This document shows positions 10,278 to 17,631 of a stretch of 64,000 nucleotides of DNA, piece by piece (position 1 is the first letter of the stretch; the number at the start of each line of letters is the position of its first letter). The DNA is from Hymenobacter artigasi. Lineage in GTDB: Bacteria; Bacteroidota; Bacteroidia; Cytophagales; Hymenobacteraceae. The stretch spans positions 124,001 to 188,000 of the forward strand of contig NZ_JAAVTK010000008.1 in NCBI RefSeq assembly GCF_012275535.1, in the 5' to 3' direction. The notes under the pieces were generated by a model. The model had not been told where the DNA came from, did not search any database, and saw only the letters and a list, made by a program, of their open reading frames with translations. A program made the translations under genes and the position numbers.

Positions 10278-10522
10278 GGGATTGGGGAGGGGTTTGAAAA
10301 AGTGATGAGTAGTGACGTGACGCAGCTTCTTCGGCGGCTTGTGCTTGTGTTTCTCGTTTCGGGTTGCTTCTCGCCCAAAAACGGCCCACAAGCATTAACC
10401 CAGAAACGAGCAGCCGATTGAAAATCTTAGCACCAGCGCTGTCGGCGTAGAAGCAGTGGACAAAAAGGCAAAGTGGCTGCGGTCACCAGTCGCCGCCGGC
10501 CCGCACCGGTCAAAAAGGAGCT

Positions 10523-10798
10523 TTACTGAGCAGGGCCCATTTCCTTTTTGAGCCCTTCCAGGTTCTGGCGGGAACCGTCGAGCTGCTGCTGCATGGCGGC
10601 CGGCTTGGCTTTCTCCGCCTCGATAACCGCCTTCTGCTGTTCGAGCTGCGTGGTTAGGGCCTGTACTTTGCCCGCCTGCGCGGCAATGGCCGGGGTACTG
10701 GAGTTCAGGTCGGCGGCCAGTGGGTTTTCGGCTTGGCAGCCGGCCAGGAGCAGGCCCAAAAGCAATAGCCCGCCAGGGCCGGAAAGAGCGATACGCAT
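10523..10798 (-). CDS. Small coiled-coil lipoprotein
   Basis: This 91-residue protein has a short hydrophobic signal ending in the lipobox LLAGC (Cys21). The mature part is a single predicted helix rich in Gln, Lys, Glu and Ala (around residues 40-85), resembling the small Lpp-like coiled-coil lipoproteins. It is paralogous to the interrupted gene at 10008-10277, 245 bases downstream on the same strand. It lies 49 bases downstream of the mechanosensitive channel gene, so cotranscription with it is possible. A structural role between the outer membrane and the periplasm is an inference from shape alone. Confidence 0.7.
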   Translation of the reverse strand: MRIALSGPGGLLLLGLLLAGCQAENPLAADLNSSTPAIAAQAGKVQALTTQLEQQKAVIEAEKAKPAAMQQQLDGSRQNLEGLKKEMGPAQ

Positions 10799-10847
10799 GA
10801 TGCAAAGAGAATAAGGGAATGCGCCGGCTACCGGCCGGCAAAAATGG

Positions 10848-11717
10848 CTATTGCGCCCGGCGCACGTTGACGTTGAGCTCGGGCGCCTCCACCAGCTGGA
10901 AGGTAGCCGATGCGAACTTAATGGCTCCGGCCGTCGCATCAACTTCCTGCAAAATCCTGGTGAACAACGCCGTTTTGGTCGCCCGGCGATTCCGGTAGCT
11001 CACCACGTAGCGCAGGGTGAATTCCACCCAATTGTCGTTGGCCACCAACGATACCATCGGCTCGGTGTTGGCGTCCTCCAGGCGGTACTTGCGCTGCATG
11101 AGCTGCCATTTCTCGCGCGAGGCCGTGGTCAGGTCGCCGGCTACTGCCATGCCCACGGCCGTGAGCAGGGTAGTGGCGCGGGCATAGTCGCTGCCGTACT
11201 GAATGGGGATTTTGATTTCATCCCAAAGAAAGGGGAATTCACCGGAGTAGTTGAAAACGGGTTCCTTGAACACGTAGCTGTTGGCAATGAGCACGATGCG
11301 GCCGTTGTACAGGTCGCCATCTACCCACTGCCCGGTTTCCATAATGGTGGTGCGCAACACGCCAATGTCCATCACGTCGCCCTTGATGCCGCCGAGCTGC
11401 ACCCGGTCGCCGCTCTTATAAAAGCCGCCAAACATGATGGCCAGCCAGCCCGCAAACGAGGCAATCACCTCCTGCAGGGCAAAGGCAATGCCCGCGCCGG
11501 CCACCCCCAGCGCCACCGTGAGGCCCGCCAGCTTGTCGCTGTACACGATGGTGAGCATCACAATCGTGAGAAACACCCCCAGGAAATTGCTGAATTTAGT
11601 GGCTCGGTAGCGGTTGTCGTTGTTGGAAATTTTGGCCAGAAAATTTCGCTGAATCAGCTTGATAATGACCCAGACGATGGCCAGGCCTACGCCGGTCGCC
11701 ACCAGCTTGCCCACCAC
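10848..11717 (-). CDS. MscS-family mechanosensitive channel (start disrupted)
   Basis: This protein has two or three N-terminal membrane helices (VATGVGLAIVWVIIKLI, FLGVFLTIVMLTIV, ALGVAGAGIAFALQEVIASFAGWLAIMF). The pore-lining helix is followed by the beta domain signature GDRVQLGGIKGDVMDIGVLRTT, as in MscS. The GTG at 11717 is the first usable start in an open frame. Three codons further upstream of the usual N-terminus there is ATG-GAA-TAG (11741 down to 11733) and then YLFNPVV in frame, so the natural start was probably the ATG at 11741 and codon 3 has become a stop. Translation may restart at the GTG. The larger MscS gene lies immediately upstream on the same strand. Confidence 0.75.
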   Translation of the reverse strand: MVGKLVATGVGLAIVWVIIKLIQRNFLAKISNNDNRYRATKFSNFLGVFLTIVMLTIVYSDKLAGLTVALGVAGAGIAFALQEVIASFAGWLAIMFGGFYKSGDRVQLGGIKGDVMDIGVLRTTIMETGQWVDGDLYNGRIVLIANSYVFKEPVFNYSGEFPFLWDEIKIPIQYGSDYARATTLLTAVGMAVAGDLTTASREKWQLMQRKYRLEDANTEPMVSLVANDNWVEFTLRYVVSYRNRRATKTALFTRILQEVDATAGAIKFASATFQLVEAPELNVNVRRAQ

Positions 11718-11808
11718 CGGATTGAAGAGATACTATTCCATAAGTAAGAGGCTGGCAGCAGGAGGATTATTGCGTCCTGTTGGTCTATCGCGGTGTTTTG
11801 CCGGGCGC

Positions 11809-13716
11809 TTAGTGGGCGGCCGGGCCGCTGCTGGCGGCCGGCGGCTCTACCCGGAAGCTGGGGGCCACGTAGTCGGCGGACAGGTAGCTGGCCGGGATGG
11901 TGGTCTGGTTGCCATCGCGGGCGGCGCGGTAGTGGGGCGACATAATCTCGACCCCGGCCGCGTTGAACTGGTCCTGAATGTTCTGGTGAATGCGCGAGTA
12001 GATGCCCGCCTGCGCCCCGGCGGCGCGGGTGTAGGCATTGAGCTGGTAGCTCACGTAGAAATCGTCGAGGCTGGTTTGCAGGATGAAGGGGGCCGGGTCG
12101 GGGAGCAACTCCTCCACCTGGGCGGCGGCGGCCAGCATCAGGGCGTGCACCTGCTTCCAGGGCACGTCGTAGCCGATGGTGATGGTGGTGTGCAGAATCA
12201 GGCCGCGGGTGGGGGCGGCGGTGCTGTAGTTGGTGGTGTGGGAGCTCATCACCGAGGAATTCGGAATGGTGATTTCCTCGTTCTTGACGGTGCGGATGCG
12301 CGTGACGAGCAGGGTTTTTTCGAGCACGTCGCCGGTCACATCGCCGATTTTCACCCGGTCCCCGATTTTAAAGGCCCGCATATACGTCAGCACCAGCCCG
12401 GCCACCACGTTGGAGAGCGAGCCGGCCGAGCCGAAGGTGAGCAAAAAGCCCAGAAACACCGATACCCCCTGAAAAATAGGCGAATCGGACCCCGGCAGGT
12501 AGGGGAAAACCACTACCAGCGCAAAGGCAAACACCAGCACCCGCACAATCTGATAGGTCGGGTCGGCCCAGTCCGGATAAAAGCCGTCGATGGTGAGCGT
12601 GCCCTGCCGGATGCCCTCCTTCAGCGAATAGATGAACTTGAGCACGTAGCGAAACACTGCCACTATCACAATGATGGTGAACAGGTTGGGCAGGTAGTTC
12701 CAGACCGAGTGCAGAATCTTGCGCACCGGGTTCAGCACGTAGCCCACCAGCATATCGGCAATGTTCTGGGTGCCGGGAAAAATGCTGAACACGATGGGCA
12801 GCACCAGGTAAATGGTGAGCAGAATCACGGTCCATTGCAGAATGGTGAGCAGCAGCAGCACGGCATTGAGCTGCCAGTCGGCATTGAAAAACTCATAGGT
12901 GCCCATCTTCATGCCCGTAAACCAGGTGCCCTTGCGGGCCACCAGCTTGCCCCGCACCCAGCCAAACAGCCGATTGATGTACTTAACGGCAAAGAAGAAC
13001 ACCAGCAGCACGAGCAGCGTGAGCCCGGCCTGTCGCAGGTAGGTCTTCACGCTATTGGCCTTCTGGTAGGCCGTAATGGCCCGGATAATGGCTTGCTGAT
13101 GCTGGCGGGCCAGCGAGTCCTTGCTCACATTTTGCCACAGCGCGTCGTTGTCGCTCACGCTTTGCAGCACGCGGTCGGCATACATCAAATCCACGGTTTG
13201 CTCCGAGGGGACCAGTCGCAGCGAGTCGGGCCGGAAGAAGGCCTGCTTCTCCAGCTCCAGAATTTTGCTGGTCGTGAGCGCGGCCCGTTCCTGCGGCCGA
13301 AACGGCCCGAACCGGGTGTACACGTAGAACAGCGTATCGGCGTGGGCCACCACGGGGTAGCCCCGGGCAAACTGCTTAAGCGAATCGATGTAGCGATGGG
13401 CCCGCACCTGCCGCATCGAATCGACGGTGCGCAGTGCCTGAAATTGGGTGAGCAACTCGCGCTCGCGCGAGCGGTTGGGCCCACTTTTCAGCCCCAGCAG
13501 CTCCTGTTGCAGCTGGGCCAGCTGGGCCGTGTTCTGGCGGCGCAGCGAGTCGAGGCGCTGCAGCCGGCCCATGTCGGTGCTCAGGCCCAGGGTCCGTACC
13601 GAGTCTTTGGTAACCGTGGCGGCGGGCTTGGCTGGCGGGGTTTGCGCGTAGCCGGCGCGAGGGGTAATAAATAGGCTCAGGCACAGCAGCCAGAGGCCCA
13701 GGGTATAAAAACGCAT
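11809..13716 (-). CDS. Large MscS-family mechanosensitive channel with periplasmic domain
   Basis: This 635-residue protein has a signal peptide (cleavage near GYAQ), then a long charged, partly helical periplasmic region to about residue 230. It continues with several membrane helices (for example LLVLLVFFFAVKYI, VILLTIYLVLPIVF, LFTIIVIVAVFRYVL, VLVFAFALVVVFPYL). The MscS core follows: a pore helix rich in Gly/Ala/Ser (FGSAGSLSNVVAGLVLTYM), then AFKIGDRVKIGDVTGDVLEKTLLVTRIRT and IPNSSVMSS. It is expected to be a pressure-gated channel in the inner membrane. It is paralogous in the core to the gene just downstream. The pair plus small lipoproteins suggests an envelope-stress locus. Confidence 0.9.
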   Translation of the reverse strand: MRFYTLGLWLLCLSLFITPRAGYAQTPPAKPAATVTKDSVRTLGLSTDMGRLQRLDSLRRQNTAQLAQLQQELLGLKSGPNRSRERELLTQFQALRTVDSMRQVRAHRYIDSLKQFARGYPVVAHADTLFYVYTRFGPFRPQERAALTTSKILELEKQAFFRPDSLRLVPSEQTVDLMYADRVLQSVSDNDALWQNVSKDSLARQHQQAIIRAITAYQKANSVKTYLRQAGLTLLVLLVFFFAVKYINRLFGWVRGKLVARKGTWFTGMKMGTYEFFNADWQLNAVLLLLTILQWTVILLTIYLVLPIVFSIFPGTQNIADMLVGYVLNPVRKILHSVWNYLPNLFTIIVIVAVFRYVLKFIYSLKEGIRQGTLTIDGFYPDWADPTYQIVRVLVFAFALVVVFPYLPGSDSPIFQGVSVFLGFLLTFGSAGSLSNVVAGLVLTYMRAFKIGDRVKIGDVTGDVLEKTLLVTRIRTVKNEEITIPNSSVMSSHTTNYSTAAPTRGLILHTTITIGYDVPWKQVHALMLAAAAQVEELLPDPAPFILQTSLDDFYVSYQLNAYTRAAGAQAGIYSRIHQNIQDQFNAAGVEIMSPHYRAARDGNQTTIPASYLSADYVAPSFRVEPPAASSGPAAH

Positions 13717-13999
13717 ACCGGGAAAGGAAGAAAGATGGCAGGGATAAGCCCGACAATTTAGGTAATCTTTCTTCCCAAGCTAGTATTTTATGCTAATCAA
13801 CGCCCTTTACGCGGTCAGCGGGACCAGCGTCCACACGAACGGGAATCGGGCGATTTGAGTAATTGCTGTTAAGCACTCGGTTTCTGGTTGCTCGTTTCTG
13901 GTTGCTCGATTACTGTTTTTAAGCCGTTTTAAGGTCGGATTTCAACCAGCAGCAACAGCAGCCCAGGCCGCTTGCGTGGCGGGCATTCCCCCCAAAACA

Positions 14000-14035
14000 A
14001 ACCGACCCCGCCGGCGATGAAGCCAGCGGGGTCTT
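14000..14035 (-). terminator. Intrinsic terminator of the 82-residue protein gene
   Basis: An 8-bp stem (GACCCCGC with GCGGGGTC) is followed on the minus strand by a T-rich tract. The rest of the 355-base gap from 13717 to 14071 has no gene. It holds a tandem repeat of a 14-base unit (GTTTCTGGTTGCTC, near 13879-13906). Confidence 0.6.
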
Positions 14036-14071
14036 AAGGGATGAAACCATCGGGCGAACGGCCGGCGCGGC

Positions 14072-14320
14072 CTAGTTCAACCATACATCCGCCACTTGCT
14101 CGAAGCGGTGGGCGGCAAAAGCCCCGTAGGGACGCTCGGCGTAGAAACCGAGGACGTGCACCTGCGGCTGGCCCGTGCGCACATGCGGCAACACGCGCAC
14201 GGCGTACACGCGGCCGGCCTCAGGCCAGTCGCCAACGTAGTCGGCCGGACGTTGCGCGTCGTTCACGCAACGGGCAAATTGCTGCAGGGGCAGCGGCGTA
14301 GGGAGTTTGACGTTTGACAT
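14072..14320 (-). CDS. Hypothetical protein (82 residues)
   Basis: I do not recognise this protein. It is compact and soluble, with no signal peptide. Two conserved-looking stretches stand out: RVYAVRVLPHVRTGQPQVHV, which reads like a beta hairpin, and GFYAERPYGAFAAHRFE. Two ATGs are possible (14320 and 14326). A -7-like element on this strand (TATCTTTG, 14324-14331) would overlap the earlier ATG and leave almost no leader for the later one, so either transcription starts elsewhere or the message is nearly leaderless. It lies alone, followed by a terminator. Confidence 0.55.
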   Translation of the reverse strand: MSNVKLPTPLPLQQFARCVNDAQRPADYVGDWPEAGRVYAVRVLPHVRTGQPQVHVLGFYAERPYGAFAAHRFEQVADVWLN

Positions 14321-14331
14321 ACCCAAAGATA

Positions 14332-14878
14332 CAATTATTACAGTAAACTAAAAAATTTGGAAAGAATTTTATTTAGGCTTTTTTGATGAGTAGTTGGGTG
14401 ATTTCAGGTTTTCAACATGATTATATCATGAAGTGTATAATGTGGTCAGCGAAAGGTAGTTGTGTAATGGGTAGGGTAATGGAAAATGCGTGGCTAAATT
14501 ATTTAGTAATTTATGGGGCTTAATATTTTCGCTTAAACAGTTAAATATTGTTATGCTAGTATTGTTTAGCGGGTTTATCGTTGCTCCACTTTTTAGCACC
14601 CGGCAACTGCTGTTGGGTGGTTGCTTGGGGCCGGTGAGCTAGTCCCGGCTGCGTGCCGCAATGGGCTGGAAAATAATTGCGCGGGTCAACTACTGGTGGC
14701 GTAAGCGGGAGCCGAGATGCACCACAAACCTAGCGCGCCAGGTGCGACAGATTGTACTAAACCGCTGGATAGCTGATATTCCCCGGCGAAGCACCCATTA
14801 ATCACTATGTATGCTCCCGGCGGCGGCGGTAATGCAGTGCAATAGCGGCAGGCGGCACGAACTGCTTTCGGCTCAAGC
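14332..14878. other. AT-rich intergenic island without a gene
   Basis: This stretch of about 550 bases is unusual for this GC-rich chromosome. The part from about 14330 to 14580 is strongly AT-rich with many stop codons in all frames, and includes short palindromes such as ATGATTATATCAT. No open frame, tRNA or obvious riboswitch is visible. The right half (14600-14878) returns to high GC, also without a supported gene. Confidence 0.6.
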
Positions 14879-14924
14879 CCAAAAAAGGCCCTTCAACATG
14901 CGGATGGGCATGTGAAGGGCCTTT
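14879..14924 (-). terminator. Strong intrinsic terminator after the delta-60 repeat protein gene
   Basis: The hairpin has an 18-base arm AAAGGCCCTTCAACATGC facing a near-perfect complement, followed on the minus strand by a T6 run. It lies 22 bases past the stop codon of the delta-60 repeat protein gene. Confidence 0.85.
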
Positions 14925-14945
14925 GGTCAAGTCTGGTAGGCGCCG

Positions 14946-17477
14946 CTAACGGGTTACCACTACTTTCTGCTGATAGGTGCCGGCCGTGCCGGGAATGCGC
15001 AGTACGTACACGCCAGCTGCTATCGCGTTCAGGTCGAAGGTGGCTTCGGCCTGCTGGGTGGGCAGGGCCCAGCGGCGCACGGCGCGGCCGGTGAGGTCGA
15101 GCAGGGTGGCCTGCGTGGCGGGCGCTACGGCCGGCAGCACCACGGTGACGCGCTGGCTGGCGGGGTTGGGGTACACTGCCAGGGGCAGGGCAGCCGTGCC
15201 GGCGCGGGTAGCCGTGGCCACGGGGTTGGTGAGGCGGGCCAGGCCGATGCGCGCCTGGCCGGCTATCGAGCGGAAGTTGCCATAGGCAATGATTTTGCCA
15301 TCGGGCTGCAGCGTGTAGTTGGGCGTGCTGTCGTCGCCGGTAAAGATGGGGGCCGGGGTGCTCACGGGCGCGAAAGCGTTGTCTAGGCTGCCATTGCCAT
15401 TGAGCCGCACCAGCATAGCGGCCCCGTACTGGCCTATGGTGGTGGCCAGAATGCGGCCGTCAGGCAGCACCAGATTGGGAGAATAGCTGGTGGTGAGGCC
15501 ATTAAAGGTGGGGTCGATAGCGCCGTCAACCAGCAGGCGCACGGTGTTGAACGGCACGGTCTGGCCATTGAAGGTGCTCACGTTGCTCACCAGCAGCTTG
15601 CCATCGGGCTGTTGCAGCAGGCTGGGGAAATTCCCCGGGCCGGCTCCGGCTCCAATTGCAAACGTATTATCCAGGGAGCCATCGGCATTGAGCCGAACCA
15701 GCGTGTAACCCGGGGTAGAGCCCGTGCCGGTTTCGGAATAGGTGAGCACAATCTTGCCACTCGCCTGAATAAAGGCGCTGTTGACTGTGCGAGTCAGGCT
15801 GCTGGTGGGTGGCACAAAGGTGTTGTCAAGCGTGCCGTTAGCATTCAGCCGCGCGATGCCGTTGCGGGCCGCGCCCCCAAAAGTGGTGAAAGTGCCGTAG
15901 GCCAGGACGCGGCCGTCGGGCTGTGTCTTAATGCCAACGAGGCCGGGCCCAGCGCTTGTCGTCAAGCCAAACGACACCGGTGTAAAGGCATTGTCGTTCG
16001 CGCCCGATGGCAGGGTGTGGGTGAGGGTGTTTGTCGAACCCAATCCAAGAATGTTGTAAAAGCTGCCGTCGGGCAGGGCACCCGCCAGCGAGCCATTGCT
16101 GGTGGAGTACGATTGGTCCACCGTGCCGTCGGCGTTGAGCCGAACCACGGAGGAGAGAGAAGAGGATGGTATTCCGTTGAATTCGGTGAATGAGCCTATT
16201 ATCAGCAGTTGGCCGTTGGTGAGCGGGGCCACGTTGGAGATGGTGCCGCGCCGCTCAAAAACAGGGGCAAAGGTCGCGTCGATGGTCCCGGCAGTGGTCA
16301 GCAGGGCCGCGCCGGTTTTGTTCACGCCGTCGTACTGGGTGAGGAGGCCCACCGCCAGCACCTGACCATTGGGCAGTGGCGCGAGGGTCACCACGGTGTT
16401 GTTGGCTCCGGTGCCGGCGGCGTAGCTGGCATCCAGGGTGCCACCGGGCAGCAGGCGGGCCACCCGGCCGCGCGCCACGCCGTTGAATTGCACAAATGTG
16501 CCGCCTATCAGTACGTTGCCGTTGGGCAACAACACCAGCGACTGGACCGAGGCGTTAACTCCGGTGGCGTTGGTGGGGCCGGTGCCCGGCGCGAAGCTGG
16601 CATCCAGCGCGCCGGTGGGCAGCAGGCGCACCACCGCTGGCGAGGCCTGGCCGTTTACCTGCGTGAAGGAGCCGCCCACCAGCAGCTTGCCGTCGGGTTG
16701 CTGCACTGCGGCGTTGACCGTGCCGGTGAAGCCCGCGCCCAGGCCGAATGTGGTGTCGAGGCTGCCGTTGGCATTCAGGCGCACGAGGCCGCCGGCCTGT
16801 CCGCTGAAGGCCGTGAACGAACCCCCAACCACAATCTTGCCATCGGTTTGCACCACGATGGTATTCACGATGCCGCTGGTAGTACCCGTGCCAATGCTGA
16901 ACGAGGCATCCGGCGTGCCGTCGGTATTCAGCCGTACCAATGCTCCGGCCTGCCCGGGCGCAAAGCTGTTGGTGCTGCCCACCAGAATCTTGCCGTCGGG
17001 CTGAATGGCCAGGCTGCCGATTTGGCGCAGCACCCCAGGTGTGAGCGACGCGAAGGTCGGGTCGAGCGTGCCATTGGCATTCAGGCGAGCGAGGGCTAGC
17101 GCCGGCGTGCCGTTGTAGGTAGTGAAGCCGCCGGCAATCAGAATCCGGCCATCGGCCTGCAGCGCCACGGCCCCGATAAAGCCATTGGCCCCGATGCCGC
17201 CCGGATTAAACGTCGCGTCGGAAGTGCCGTTGGCGTTGAGACGCTGGATTTTGCTGGCCAGCACCCCATTCACAAAGTCGAAGCCGCCGGCAGTTATCAC
17301 CTTGCCATCGGGCTGCACGGCCAGGCGCTGCACGCCGGTTTGCAGGCCGCCCAGGTAGCCGTTTTTCAGCACCGTGGGCTGAAAGGTGGGGTCCAGTATC
17401 TGGGCCTGAAGGCTGGCAAGGCCAGCACCGCACAGCAGCCCCACAAGCAAAAACAGGCGAGTAAATACGTGTTTCAT
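14946..17477 (-). CDS. Delta-60 repeat protein with T9SS sorting domain
   Basis: This 843-residue secreted protein starts with a signal peptide (cleavage near ASLQAQ). It then has about a dozen tandem units of roughly 55-60 residues, each carrying a QPDGK(I/V)(L/I) turn, GGxFT and RLNxxGxLDxTF. This is the delta-60 repeat, which probably folds as a beta-propeller. Residues from about 760 form a type A T9SS sorting domain (VYPNPASQRVTVVLP, GVYVLRI). It should be exported by T9SS and retained on the surface or released; the ligand is unknown. The ATG at 17477 was chosen over the longer frame because the signal peptide begins directly there. Confidence 0.9.
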   Translation of the reverse strand: MKHVFTRLFLLVGLLCGAGLASLQAQILDPTFQPTVLKNGYLGGLQTGVQRLAVQPDGKVITAGGFDFVNGVLASKIQRLNANGTSDATFNPGGIGANGFIGAVALQADGRILIAGGFTTYNGTPALALARLNANGTLDPTFASLTPGVLRQIGSLAIQPDGKILVGSTNSFAPGQAGALVRLNTDGTPDASFSIGTGTTSGIVNTIVVQTDGKIVVGGSFTAFSGQAGGLVRLNANGSLDTTFGLGAGFTGTVNAAVQQPDGKLLVGGSFTQVNGQASPAVVRLLPTGALDASFAPGTGPTNATGVNASVQSLVLLPNGNVLIGGTFVQFNGVARGRVARLLPGGTLDASYAAGTGANNTVVTLAPLPNGQVLAVGLLTQYDGVNKTGAALLTTAGTIDATFAPVFERRGTISNVAPLTNGQLLIIGSFTEFNGIPSSSLSSVVRLNADGTVDQSYSTSNGSLAGALPDGSFYNILGLGSTNTLTHTLPSGANDNAFTPVSFGLTTSAGPGLVGIKTQPDGRVLAYGTFTTFGGAARNGIARLNANGTLDNTFVPPTSSLTRTVNSAFIQASGKIVLTYSETGTGSTPGYTLVRLNADGSLDNTFAIGAGAGPGNFPSLLQQPDGKLLVSNVSTFNGQTVPFNTVRLLVDGAIDPTFNGLTTSYSPNLVLPDGRILATTIGQYGAAMLVRLNGNGSLDNAFAPVSTPAPIFTGDDSTPNYTLQPDGKIIAYGNFRSIAGQARIGLARLTNPVATATRAGTAALPLAVYPNPASQRVTVVLPAVAPATQATLLDLTGRAVRRWALPTQQAEATFDLNAIAAGVYVLRIPGTAGTYQQKVVVTR

Positions 17478-17631
17478 AAATACACTGGTTATTAAGGTGG
17501 AAAGGATTTTTGTCGCTACAGGTAGCAGCCGGCCATAAATATAAAAAGGAGCCGCATAGCAGCTCCCTTTTATATGAATAATCAGCAAAGCTGGAAAACA
17601 ATAAATAGAGCTAATCTACCCGTTTTCAGTC

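Noticed and set aside
10008-11741. Stop-codon reassignment or programmed readthrough as explanation of the two in-frame stops
   Set aside because: TAA and TAG end many intact genes in this window, and the two interrupted genes use different stops. Separate mutations are simpler.
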